This document shows positions 36,691-44,460 of a stretch of DNA of 64,000 nucleotides, one piece after another; position 1 is the stretch's first letter; each line of letters begins with the position of its first letter. The notes below the pieces were generated by a model. It saw nothing but the letters and a program-made list of their open reading frames with translations. It ran no database searches and had not been told where the DNA came from. Where the stretch lies: contig QVIN01000003.1 of NCBI GenBank assembly GCA_003416985.1, positions 1 to 64,000 of the forward strand, read 5' to 3'. A program made the position numbers and the translations under genes. This stretch comes from Duganella sp. BJB480 (GTDB lineage: Bacteria > Pseudomonadota > Gammaproteobacteria > Burkholderiales > Burkholderiaceae_D).

Positions 36691-37368
36691 TTAAAACTTC
36701 AAGGTCTGCACGCCGTCCGCCGTGCCCAGCAGGCAGACGTCGGCGCCGCGCGCGGCGAACAGGCCGACCGCGATCACGCCGACGATCTGGTTGATCTGCT
36801 GTTCCAGCGCCGCCGGATCGGTGATGGACAGGCCGGCCACGTCGACGATCACGCCGCCGTTGTCGGTGATGAAAGCCTCGTCGGTGCCCGGCTTGAGGCG
36901 CAGCTTGGGCGTGCCGCCCAGCTTGGCCAGCGCGCGGGTGACGGACGCGCGCGCCATCGGCAGCACTTCCACCGGCAGCGGGAACTTGCCCATCACGTCG
37001 ACCAGCTTGGAGCCGTCGGCGATGCAGACGAACCGCTTCGACACCGAGGCCACGATCTTCTCGCGCGTGAGCGCCGCGCCGCCGCCCTTGATCATGGCGC
37101 CGGCCTTGGTGATCTCGTCGGCGCCGTCGATGTAGACGGCGATCTCGGCGACGTCGTTCAGGTCGAACACCTCGATGCCGTGGCCGCGCAGGCGCGCCGC
37201 GGTCGCCTCGGACGAGGCCACCGTGCCCTTGATGCGGTGCTTGATCTTGGCCAGCTCGTCGATGAAGAAGTTGGCGGTGGAGCCGGTGCCGACGCCGATG
37301 ATCTCGTTGTCCACCACATAATCGATGGCGGCGCGGGCTACGGCTTGTTTCAGTTCGTCTTGGGTCAT
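36691..37368 (-). CDS. rpiA: Ribose-5-phosphate isomerase A
   Basis: 225 residues, matching the RpiA family. It interconverts ribose-5-phosphate and ribulose-5-phosphate in the non-oxidative pentose-phosphate pathway. Signature elements are G-V-G-T-G-S-T-A near residue 26, D-G-A-D-E-I near 82, [12 protein letters not shown] near 95 (catalytic glutamate and lysine region) and [15 protein letters not shown] near 125. It is monocistronic. It works with zwf, tal and the Entner-Doudoroff genes encoded 6-18 kb away. Confidence 0.96.
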   Translation of the reverse strand: MTQDELKQAVARAAIDYVVDNEIIGVGTGSTANFFIDELAKIKHRIKGTVASSEATAARLRGHGIEVFDLNDVAEIAVYIDGADEITKAGAMIKGGGAALTREKIVASVSKRFVCIADGSKLVDVMGKFPLPVEVLPMARASVTRALAKLGGTPKLRLKPGTDEAFITDNGGVIVDVAGLSITDPAALEQQINQIVGVIAVGLFAARGADVCLLGTADGVQTLKF

Positions 37369-37592
37369 GATGTTTCTATAAGAGAGGGGAATTCAATCCC
37401 GCTATTTTAACGGATCGCCCCCGACCGCCCCGCTTTTCCGCCAAAAATTGCGCATGGACAACACACGGCGGGCGCCGGTGTCGCAGACTGGCACAAGCGC
37501 AGCGGACTCGCAACGTTGGTTGCCAGCGACGGGGCCGGATATGCGAGAATGATCACAACGCAGCGCCCAACAATGATCGCGGGGGATGAGAC

Positions 37593-37964
37593 ATGACGCC
37601 TACGAAAACAGTCTTGATTGTCGACGACAGCCGCGTGTCGCGCCTGATGGCGCGCCAGTACATCGGCGCCCTGCACGCCGACTGGATCGTCGAGGAGGCG
37701 GCCACCGGCGAGGAGGCGCTGGTCAAGGCGCGCGCCGTCGGGCCGGACCTGGTCCTGATGGACGTCAACATGCCCGGCATGGGCGGCATCGCCGCCGCCG
37801 AGCAGCTGCGCCAGGAACTGCCCGCCATCCCGATCTCGCTGCTGACCGCCAATGTCCAGGCCGCCACGCGCGAGCGCGCCACGCTGCTGGGCATCGGCTT
37901 CATGGAAAAGCCGATCACCGAGGCCCGCATCGCGCAACTGCTGTCCACGCTGGAAGCGGCCTGA
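37593..37964 (+). CDS. CheY-like single-domain response regulator
   Basis: 123 residues, a stand-alone receiver domain. The acidic pocket (V-D-D near residue 11), phosphoacceptor L-M-D-V-N-M-P near residue 55, conserved T/S near 85 and K-P-I lysine near 108 are all present. There is no output domain. It is the first gene of a tight three-gene unit with a CheC-like phosphatase (two-base gap) and a diguanylate cyclase (four-base overlap). It is probably the phosphorylated input of that unit. The cognate kinase is not in the window. Confidence 0.92.
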   Translation: MTPTKTVLIVDDSRVSRLMARQYIGALHADWIVEEAATGEEALVKARAVGPDLVLMDVNMPGMGGIAAAEQLRQELPAIPISLLTANVQAATRERATLLGIGFMEKPITEARIAQLLSTLEAA

Positions 37965-37966
37965 TC

Positions 37967-38596
37967 ATGTTCTCCCTGTCCGAGCTGGAGAACGACGCGC
38001 TGATCGAGATCTTCAACATCGGCGTCGGCCAGGCGGCGGCGTCGATGAGCGCCATCGTCAACGAGGCGGTGCACATGTCGGTGCCGTCGGTGAGCTTCAT
38101 CAACCGCGCCGAGGCCGCGCGCCTGCTCGACGGCAAATCGGCCGAGCCCGCCGGCGCCATCTGCGGCGTCAGCCAGCACTACGAGGGCGCGTTCTCGACC
38201 GAGGCCATCCTCATGTTCCCCGAGGATAAAAGCCTGGAGATCGTGCGCCTGATGGTGGGCGAGGCGGTGTCGCAGAAGGAGCTCACCGAGATGGAGCAGG
38301 AGGCCATGTGCGAGATCGGCAACATCATCCTCAACTCCTGCGTGGGCACGCTGGCCAACATCTTCCAGCGCGAGCTGCAGGGCTCGCTCCCGCAGTACCA
38401 CGTCGGCACCAGCGACGAGATCCTGATCGCCTCCGGCAGCCAGCCCGACACCGTGGTGCTGATGCTGCACATCGACTTCCTGCTGGAGAAGCACCAGATC
38501 CACGGCTACGTCGCCTTCGTGCTCGACATCTCGGCGCTGCACGACCTCAAGGAACAGATCAACCTCTACATCGCCCGCGCGATGGGCCAGGCATGA
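37967..38596 (+). CDS. CheC-family chemotaxis phosphatase-like protein
   Basis: 209 residues. Two copies of the CheC phosphatase helix are visible: E-N-D-A-L-I-E-I-F-N-I-G-V-G-Q-A-A near residue 5, and M-E-Q-E-A-M-C-E-I-G-N-I-I-L-N-S near residue 110. Each has the E-x-x-N pair that dephosphorylates CheY in the CheC/CheX/FliY class. It probably dephosphorylates the CheY-like protein encoded just upstream. Its stop overlaps the start of the next gene (ATGA). No chemoreceptors, CheA or CheD are nearby. Confidence 0.88.
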   Translation: MFSLSELENDALIEIFNIGVGQAAASMSAIVNEAVHMSVPSVSFINRAEAARLLDGKSAEPAGAICGVSQHYEGAFSTEAILMFPEDKSLEIVRLMVGEAVSQKELTEMEQEAMCEIGNIILNSCVGTLANIFQRELQGSLPQYHVGTSDEILIASGSQPDTVVLMLHIDFLLEKHQIHGYVAFVLDISALHDLKEQINLYIARAMGQA

Positions 38597-39567
38597 TGAG
38601 CAAGCTCACCGACGCGCACCGCCTGCACCTGCTGCACAGCGTGCTGTGCGCGGTGAACCTGGGCGCCATCGTGCTCGACGGCGAGCGCCGCGTGGTGCTG
38701 TGGAACGCGTGGATGATCAAGCACTCCGGCCTGGGCCACGACAAGGTGATCGGCGCCGACTTCTTCGCCGTCTGCCCGGGCCTGCGCGGCGGCCGGGTCG
38801 AGTCGGCGATCCAGCAGGCGCTGTACAACAACTTCCCGTCGCTGCTGTCGCAGACGCTCAACAAGGCGCCGTTCGCGCTGTACGCCAGCCCGATGGCGGC
38901 CGCCCGCAACGAGCGCATCCAGCAGGCGGTGGAGGTGACGCCGATCGCGGTCGAGGGCGCGGCGCGCCACTGCCTGATCCAGATCAACGACGTCAGCATC
39001 GCGGTCGGGCGCGAGAAGCTGCTGCGCGAGCAGGCCATGGTGCTGCGCACCCAGACCTTCGCCGACGGCCTGACCGGCATCGCCAACCGCCGCCACTTCG
39101 ACGTGGCGATCGAGAAGGAGCACCGGCGCGCCAAGCGCGGCGGCACGCCGCTGTCGCTGCTGATGATCGACATCGACCACTTCAAGGCCTACAACGACCA
39201 CTACGGCCACCAGAAGGGCGACCAGTGCCTGATCCAGGTGGCGGCCGCGCTGGCGGCCATGCTCAAGCGCCCGTGCGACCTGATGGCGCGCTACGGCGGC
39301 GAGGAGTTCGCCATGATCCTGCCCGAGACCGACGTCGAGCAGGCCACCCTGATGGCCGAGGCGATCCGCGCGCGCACCCAGGAGCTGGCCATCCCGCACG
39401 AGCGCAACAACGACGCCGCCCAGCGCGTCACGGTGAGCATCGGCATCGCCACGCAGCGGGTCGAGGCGCCGGTCGAGATCGAGGCCCTGATCGGCGCGGC
39501 AGACCGCGCGCTCTACCTGGCCAAGCGCAACGGCCGCGACCGCACCGAGGCCCTGCTGCCGGCCTGA
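38593..39567 (+). CDS. PAS-GGDEF diguanylate cyclase
   Basis: 324 residues, soluble. A PAS-like domain (about 12-130: N-L-G-A-I-V-L-D-G-E-R-R-V-V-L-W-N-A-W) precedes a GGDEF domain with D-G-L-T-G-I-A-N-R-R-H-F-D near residue 155, D-I-D-H-F-K-A-Y-N-D-H-Y-G-H near 193 and the catalytic G-G-E-E-F near 236, the active G-G-E-E-F variant. The ATGA overlap with cheC fixes the start at 38593. It is the likely output of the CheY/CheC pair, making cyclic di-GMP. Confidence 0.92.
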   Translation: MMSKLTDAHRLHLLHSVLCAVNLGAIVLDGERRVVLWNAWMIKHSGLGHDKVIGADFFAVCPGLRGGRVESAIQQALYNNFPSLLSQTLNKAPFALYASPMAAARNERIQQAVEVTPIAVEGAARHCLIQINDVSIAVGREKLLREQAMVLRTQTFADGLTGIANRRHFDVAIEKEHRRAKRGGTPLSLLMIDIDHFKAYNDHYGHQKGDQCLIQVAAALAAMLKRPCDLMARYGGEEFAMILPETDVEQATLMAEAIRARTQELAIPHERNNDAAQRVTVSIGIATQRVEAPVEIEALIGAADRALYLAKRNGRDRTEALLPA

Positions 39568-39638
39568 GGTCCGGCGCGGCGCGCCTGTGCTAGAGTGCCG
39601 GGGTAGTCATGCCAAAATAACCATGTTTCGGGAGAGTC

Positions 39639-40046
39639 ATGAAAATCTTTGCACGCGCCAGCGCCGGCACCGACCTGCTGCGGCTGGTCTTATGCGCCAT
39701 CCTGTTCACCCACGGGGCCTACCGCTTCTACGAGGGAAGCAGTCCCATCCTCGGCCAGATCCTGGAGGAGCAAGGCTTCCCGCACGGCAGCGGCACCTGG
39801 CTGGCGTACGCCGTCAACCTGACCGAGACGGTGGGCACCATGCTGCTGGCCCTGCGCTGGCTGACCTTGCCGGTGTGCGCGGCGCTGACCATCATCTACA
39901 CGACCGGCATCATCCTGTTCCACCGCCACAACGGCTTTTTCGTGGTCGGCCCGGGCACCGGCGGCTGGGAGTACAGCGTGCTGCTGATCACCTGCCTGCT
40001 GGTGACCGCCTGGGAAGAGCTCAAGCAGAAGATCCCCGCACGCTAA
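39639..40046 (+). CDS. DoxX-family membrane protein
   Basis: 135 residues with four hydrophobic segments (about 12-30, 52-70, 78-98, 105-125). It matches DoxX-type small membrane proteins: L-R-L-V-L-C-A-I-L-F-T-H-G-A-Y-R-F-Y near the start and L-T-E-T-V-G-T-M-L-L-A-L-R-W in the middle. Family members are quinone-related or redox-associated; no specific activity can be assigned. GGGAGAG precedes the ATG. The VOC protein gene follows 20 bases later and may be cotranscribed. Confidence 0.8.
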   Translation: MKIFARASAGTDLLRLVLCAILFTHGAYRFYEGSSPILGQILEEQGFPHGSGTWLAYAVNLTETVGTMLLALRWLTLPVCAALTIIYTTGIILFHRHNGFFVVGPGTGGWEYSVLLITCLLVTAWEELKQKIPAR

Positions 40047-40066
40047 CCATCCGCTGGAGGCGCACC

Positions 40067-40495
40067 ATGACGCAGTTGGCCCCGAACCGTTCGATCCAGG
40101 ATGTGATGGTGATCCCCGTGCTGCACTACCAGGACGTGGCGGTGGCGGCGCAATGGCTGTGCGAGGCGTTCGGCTTCAGCGAACGGCTGCGCATCGGCGA
40201 CCACCGCATCCAGCTCGACATCGGTGGCGGCGCCGGCGCGGTGGTGGTGGCGCAGCGGCCCGCGCCGGCCCCGCCCTGCCCGCATCCCTGCCACTCGATC
40301 ATGGTGCGCGTCACCGGCATCGACCAGCACTACAAGCGCGCGCTGGCGGCCAAGGCGCGCTCGCTCAGTCCACCGACCGGCTATCCGTTCGGCGAGCGCC
40401 AGTATTCGGTGGCCGACCCGGGCGGCCATGTGTGGACCTTCACGCAGACCATCGCCGACGTCGATCCGGCCGCCTGGGGCGGCATCCTGCCCTAG
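40067..40495 (+). CDS. VOC (glyoxalase/bleomycin-resistance) family protein
   Basis: 142 residues with one VOC beta-alpha-beta-beta-beta repeat pair: V-M-V-I-P-V-L-H-Y-Q-D-V-A-V-A-A-Q-W-L near the start, H-S-I-M-V-R-V-T-G-I-D-Q-H-Y near residue 80 and R-Q-Y-S-V-A-D-P-G-G-H-V-W-T-F near 115. This is the PhnB-like/glyoxalase group, and the substrate is unknown. CTGGAGG is upstream of the ATG. The last four bases overlap the end of the convergent AraC-type regulator gene. Confidence 0.85.
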   Translation: MTQLAPNRSIQDVMVIPVLHYQDVAVAAQWLCEAFGFSERLRIGDHRIQLDIGGGAGAVVVAQRPAPAPPCPHPCHSIMVRVTGIDQHYKRALAAKARSLSPPTGYPFGERQYSVADPGGHVWTFTQTIADVDPAAWGGILP

Positions 40496-41340
40496 GTCCA
40501 GATGCGGTAGATCCAGTAGCTCTCGTCCTCGGACTTCAGCATGCGCGCCAGCTCGTGCGGACTGTGGCCGGTGATCTCGCGCGCCTCGCGGCAGAAGTGC
40601 GCCTGGTCGGCATAGCCGCCGCGCGCGGCCACGTCGGACCACACCACCCGCCCGGCCAGGAACTCGTCGCGGGCGTCGAAGAAGGATTGCTCGGCGCGCT
40701 GCAGGCGCAGCAGCCTGCGCATCGGCTGGCCGGCGCGCGCCTTGATGTGGCGCTCGATGCTGCGCACGCCGCGTCCCAGCGCGGTGTCGGCCACCTGCCA
40801 CGCCAGGTGGCGCACCCAGTCGCCCGCCGTCGCACCGGGCCCGCCGGGACGCGCGGCCTGCCAGCGCGGCGCCAGGAACGCCTCCAGCACCGCCAGCCGC
40901 GCCGCGTCGTCGGGCGCGGCCAGCACCGCGTCGGACATCGCCCTCCACTCCGGTCCCAGCACGCGGTCGACCGCGTCCCAGCGGTTGACCCAGGCCGGCA
41001 CGTCCAGGCCGCTCAACGCGTGCATGGCCTGCGGATAAAACATCACCATCAATATCCGCACCGGCCCCGGATTGTAGGTGGCCATGGGCCGCGTCTGCGG
41101 GCCGACGAACACGGCGGGCATGTCGGTCTTCGGTATCCCCGGCGGCTGCACCACCTCGGCCTCGCCCTCGATGAACCAGGTGATCGAGCAATGCGGCGTG
41201 GCGGGGAAGTGATTGAAGCGGTCGGCCGGATCGGTCAACGGCCGCTCCACCGTGCTGCGCGTGATGTAGGCGCGCACGCAGGAGGCCAGCGCGAAGGGCG
41301 GCACGATCAAACGCGTCAGGGCTGGTTCGGTGTCGGACAT
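40492..41340 (-). CDS. AraC-family transcriptional regulator
   Basis: About 282 residues. The N-terminal effector domain (residues 1-160) contains P-H-C-S-I-T-W-F-I-E-G and F-V-G-P-Q-T-R-P. The C-terminal double HTH (about 175-275) includes G-R-G-V-R-S-I-E-R-H-I-K and G-Y-A-D-Q-A-H-F-C-R-E-A-R-E-I-T-G-H-S-P, the AraC signature. It diverges from the P450 gene across 91 bases and may control it. The start ATG at 41340 is taken over a TTG two codons earlier; neither has a good ribosome site. Confidence 0.88.
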   Translation of the reverse strand: MSDTEPALTRLIVPPFALASCVRAYITRSTVERPLTDPADRFNHFPATPHCSITWFIEGEAEVVQPPGIPKTDMPAVFVGPQTRPMATYNPGPVRILMVMFYPQAMHALSGLDVPAWVNRWDAVDRVLGPEWRAMSDAVLAAPDDAARLAVLEAFLAPRWQAARPGGPGATAGDWVRHLAWQVADTALGRGVRSIERHIKARAGQPMRRLLRLQRAEQSFFDARDEFLAGRVVWSDVAARGGYADQAHFCREAREITGHSPHELARMLKSEDESYWIYRIWT

Positions 41341-41431
41341 TTGCAAAGTTTATACCAAAGCTGTCGCAAACGTTCAATACGGGCCGGCGGCGGCGCGGCA
41401 TAGTGAGGCATCATCACACAAGGAAGCCGAC

Positions 41432-42850
41432 ATGGAACACGCCATCACCGCCGCCCCCGCCCTGCGCACCGTCGAGAGCCTGCCGGGACCACGTCCCTGG
41501 CCGCTGGCCGGCAACCTGCCGAACATGGACCTGCAGCACATCCACCGCAGCGTCGAGGAGTGGAGCAAGCGCTTTGGCCCCATGTTCAAGATCACCCTGG
41601 GCAGCACGCCGATGCTGGTGCTGGCCGGGCATGAACTGGTCAACGCCGCGCTGCGCGACCGCCCCGACGGCTTCCGCCGCCCCTCCATCACGGCCCAGGT
41701 GTCGGACGAGATGGGCGGACGCGCGGGCCTGTTCCTGGCCGAGGGCGCGGCCTGGCGCAACCAGCGCCGCATGGTGATGACGGCATTGGCGCCGCACGCG
41801 GTGAAGGCCTACTTCCCGTCGCTGGTGAAGGTCGGCCTGCGGCTGCAGCAGCGCTGGCGCCAGGCCGCGCGCGACGCCAGCGACATCGACCTGACCGAGG
41901 ACCTGAAGCGCTTCAGCGTCGACGTCATCGCCGGTCTGGCCTTCGGCACCGACGTCAACACCATCGACGGCGGCGAGGACGTGATCCAGCGCCACATGGA
42001 CGCGATCCTGCCGGAGGTGTCGCGCCGCTCGTTTGCGCTGTTCCCCTACTGGCGCTACGTGAAGCTGCCGCGCGACCGCCGGCTGGACGACAGCGTGCGC
42101 AATCTGGGCAAGGCGGTCGACGACCTGGTCGCGGACGCGCGCGCCCGCCTGGCGGCCGAGCCGCACCGGCGCGAACGTCCCGCCAACCTGCTGGAGGCGA
42201 TGATCTGCGCGGCTGACGAGGGCGACAGCGGCGTCGACGACATCACCGTGGCGGGCAACGTCACCACGCTGCTGCTGGCCGGCGAGGACACCACCAGCAA
42301 CACGCTGGCGTGGATGCTGTACCTGCTGCAAAAGAATCCGGCCGCGCTGCGCAAGGCGCGCGAGGAAGTGCAGCGCATCGCGCCCGACACGGCGGCGTTC
42401 ACCATCGAGCAGATGGATGCGCTGGACTATCTGGACGCCTGCGCGCAGGAAGCCATGCGCCTGAAGCCGGTGGCGCCGTTCCTGCCGCTGGAAGCCTTGC
42501 GCGACAGCGTGATCGGCGACGTCCGCATCCCCAAGGGGGGCCTGGTATGGTGCGTGATGCGACATGACAGCATCAGCGAAAACTACGTGCCGCAGGCCGG
42601 CCAGTTCGATCCCGAGCGCTGGCTGCAAAAAGGCGACGGCGCGATGGACAAGCATGTGTCGATGCCGTTCGGTTCCGGCGTCCGCACCTGCCCCGGGCGC
42701 TATCTGGCGCTGCTGGAGATCAAGCTGGCCGGCGCCATGCTGCTCAACAGCTTCGACATCGCCTCGCTCGACACGGTGGACGGCAAGGAGCCCGACGAGC
42801 TGATGGCCTTCACGATGTCGCCGGTGGGCCTGCGCATGCGGCTGCGGTAG
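41432..42850 (+). CDS. Cytochrome P450
   Basis: 472 residues, soluble bacterial P450. The I-helix oxygen-activation motif A-G-E-D-T-T-S lies near residue 290, the E-A-M-R (ExxR) motif near 345 and the heme-cysteine loop F-G-S-G-V-R-T-C-P-G-R-Y near 415. The N-terminal L-P-G-P-R-P-W-P-L-A-G-N-L is typical of CYP1xx/fatty-acid or terpenoid-type P450s. There is no ferredoxin or reductase neighbour, so electron partners come from elsewhere. The ATG is placed by AAGGAAG upstream and the start of the family domain. It is divergent from the AraC-type gene. Confidence 0.93.
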   Translation: MEHAITAAPALRTVESLPGPRPWPLAGNLPNMDLQHIHRSVEEWSKRFGPMFKITLGSTPMLVLAGHELVNAALRDRPDGFRRPSITAQVSDEMGGRAGLFLAEGAAWRNQRRMVMTALAPHAVKAYFPSLVKVGLRLQQRWRQAARDASDIDLTEDLKRFSVDVIAGLAFGTDVNTIDGGEDVIQRHMDAILPEVSRRSFALFPYWRYVKLPRDRRLDDSVRNLGKAVDDLVADARARLAAEPHRRERPANLLEAMICAADEGDSGVDDITVAGNVTTLLLAGEDTTSNTLAWMLYLLQKNPAALRKAREEVQRIAPDTAAFTIEQMDALDYLDACAQEAMRLKPVAPFLPLEALRDSVIGDVRIPKGGLVWCVMRHDSISENYVPQAGQFDPERWLQKGDGAMDKHVSMPFGSGVRTCPGRYLALLEIKLAGAMLLNSFDIASLDTVDGKEPDELMAFTMSPVGLRMRLR

Positions 42851-42924
42851 CGCAGGCGGCGATTGGTGCGTTGGGTGGCTGAGCGTATATACTTCGGCGG
42901 CTTAGTCACCAATCAAGGATGTGT

Positions 42925-43440
42925 ATGAAGATGCTGTCTCGCGTTGACGCGAACGTTGCTGCCGAAATCCATCGGCAGTTTCCGCAATTGAAGCAAATCA
43001 GGGAACTGGACTCGGACGGCGGCATGGAGCGCGTGGCGATCTCCGTGTTCGACCACTGGCTCGACGACGAGAGCGAATGGCATCTGCTGGACTGCTTCGA
43101 AGGTCCCGAGCGCGTGGCGCGCAACAAGAAGTTCGAACGGCACTGGGCGGCGCTGTTCGACCTGACGCCGGTCTACACGCTGCGCCACCGCGGCCGCTGG
43201 CCCGCGAAGGCCAAGCTGGTGCTGAAGCGCTACACCGACCGCGAAGGCTACCTGCGCCAGTCGCGCTTCAACGACTACGGCGTGCCGTCGCAATTCATCA
43301 TCCTGCCGGAACTGAGCTGCATCTACGCGGCGGGCTGGGACGACACCAACATCCTGTACTTCAAAAACAAGGAGCAGGCCGCGCCGGTGTTGGAATTCGC
43401 CACGAAGGCCGGCCTGTTCTGCCTGAATCCCAACCGCTGA
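42925..43440 (+). CDS. Conserved hypothetical protein, 171 residues
   Basis: A soluble protein with no signal peptide or membrane segment. It is rich in aromatic and charged residues, with a central H-W-L-D-D-E-S-E-W-H-L-L-D-C-F-E-G-P-E near residue 45 and F-I-I-L-P-E-L-S-C-I-Y-A-A-G-W-D-D-T-N near 120. The family is not recognised. AAGG six bases upstream favours the second ATG (42925) over the first (42919). It precedes the orphan antitoxin gene but does not resemble a BrnT toxin. Confidence 0.6.
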   Translation: MKMLSRVDANVAAEIHRQFPQLKQIRELDSDGGMERVAISVFDHWLDDESEWHLLDCFEGPERVARNKKFERHWAALFDLTPVYTLRHRGRWPAKAKLVLKRYTDREGYLRQSRFNDYGVPSQFIILPELSCIYAAGWDDTNILYFKNKEQAAPVLEFATKAGLFCLNPNR

Positions 43441-43479
43441 TAACTCCAGAGCTGCGCAACGTCAAGGCGCGCTCCCCGC

Positions 43480-43509
43480 TTGACGGTATATGCATAGGAT
43501 ATGCATAAC
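43480..43509 (+). promoter_or_regulatory. Promoter with twin palindromic operator of the RHH antitoxin gene
   Basis: TTGACG (43480-43485) is followed, 17-18 bases on, by a GCATAA/CATAAC -10-like element. Two identical 8-bp palindromes TATGCATA (43489-43496 and 43500-43507) are spaced 11 bp centre to centre across that promoter, as expected for a ribbon-helix-helix autorepressor. Confidence 0.6.
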
Positions 43510-43524
43510 AATCGGAGCAATATC

Positions 43525-43794
43525 ATGCGTAAAGTGTACGATTTCGGCAGGGCGAAGCGCGGCGCCGTCATCGCGGCGGCGGGCAAAACCCGCATTACCA
43601 TCATGCTCGACGACGATGTCATCCAACATTTTCGAGATTTGGCCGAGGCGCAAGGTACCGGATATCAAACCATGATCAATGCCGCGCTACGAAGCGCAAT
43701 GAATCCGCCCGCCGAACCTGGCAAGCCGATTACGGCAGCCGCGCTCAGAAAAGTCATCCGCGAAGAACTTTCGATGCTGCGGAAGCCGGCCTGA
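43525..43794 (+). CDS. BrnA-like ribbon-helix-helix antitoxin, orphan
   Basis: 89 residues. The core T-R-I-T-I-M-L-D-D-D-V-I-Q-H-F-R near residue 22 and G-T-G-Y-Q-T-M-I-N-A-A-L-R near 45 match BrnA/CopG-type antitoxins. The C-terminal helix would normally wrap the toxin. GGAG upstream supports the ATG at 43525. BrnT normally precedes brnA and is absent; the upstream gene has no BrnT features. The protein may now act as an independent regulator. It ends just before a bidirectional terminator. Confidence 0.72.
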   Translation: MRKVYDFGRAKRGAVIAAAGKTRITIMLDDDVIQHFRDLAEAQGTGYQTMINAALRSAMNPPAEPGKPITAAALRKVIREELSMLRKPA

Positions 43795-43803
43795 TTCGCC
43801 ATA

Positions 43804-43830
43804 AAAAAAGACGCCAACGGCGTCTTTTTT
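43804..43830. terminator. Bidirectional terminator between the antitoxin and eda genes
   Basis: Perfect 12-bp arms (AAAAAAGACGCC / GGCGTCTTTTTT) with a three-base loop. The A-run on one side and T-run on the other let it serve both convergent genes. Confidence 0.93.
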
Positions 43831-43833
43831 CTA

Positions 43834-44457
43834 TCAGCGCAACCCGCTGGCCGCCTTGGCCAGGTCGGTGATCCGATCCCAGTCGCCGGCGGCGATGGCA
43901 TCCTTCGGCGTCAGCCACGAGCCGCCTACGCAGGCCACGTTCTTCAGCGCCAGGAACTGCGACGCGGTCTCCTGCGAGATGCCGCCGGTCGGGCAGAACA
44001 TCACGTCCGGCAGCGGTCCGCCGATCGCGTTCAACATGCCGATGCCGCCAGCCGGCACCGCCGGGAACAGCTTCAATTGACGGAAGCCATGCTCGCGCGC
44101 GGCCATCACTTCCGACGGCGTCATCACACCCGGCAGCAGCGGCAGGCCGCTGCTCTTGGCGGCGGCGATCAGCGCCGACGTCAAGCCCGGCGACACGCCG
44201 AACACCGCACCCGCATCACGCGCCGCCGCAAACTCCTCCGGCTGCGTCAACGTGCCGACGCCGACGATCGCGCCTTCCACTTCCGACATGGCCTTGATCG
44301 CGGCCAGGCCGTGCTTGGTGCGCAGCGTCACTTCCAGCACGCGGATGCCGCCAGCCACCAGCGCGCGCGCAAGCGGGACCGCATGTTCAGGTTCGTCAAT
44401 CGCGATCACTGGGATCACGGCCGAGGTACGCATAATGTCGAGCAGAGTCATGGTCAT
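43834..44457 (-). CDS. eda: KHG/KDPG aldolase
   Basis: 207 residues, standard length. It cleaves 2-keto-3-deoxy-6-phosphogluconate to pyruvate and glyceraldehyde-3-phosphate. Typical segments are V-I-P-V-I-A-I-D near residue 15, G-G-I-R-V-L-E-V-T-L-R-T near 36, V-G-V-G-T-L-T near 65, F-G-V-S-P-G near 90 and the Schiff-base region F-R-Q-L-K-L-F-P-A near 132. It is three bases behind edd and must be cotranscribed with it. Expected HexR control acts through the site upstream of edd. Confidence 0.95.
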   Translation of the reverse strand: MTMTLLDIMRTSAVIPVIAIDEPEHAVPLARALVAGGIRVLEVTLRTKHGLAAIKAMSEVEGAIVGVGTLTQPEEFAAARDAGAVFGVSPGLTSALIAAAKSSGLPLLPGVMTPSEVMAAREHGFRQLKLFPAVPAGGIGMLNAIGGPLPDVMFCPTGGISQETASQFLALKNVACVGGSWLTPKDAIAAGDWDRITDLAKAASGLR

Positions 44458-44460
44458 GAT

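Noticed and set aside
37586..38596. Single long frame that would fuse an upstream segment to the CheC-like protein
   Set aside because: Its first part lies out of frame inside the response-regulator gene. The ATG at 37967, two bases after that gene's stop, is the sensible start.
42925..43440. Candidate BrnT toxin for the orphan BrnA
   Set aside because: It is about twice the BrnT length and lacks its conserved residues.
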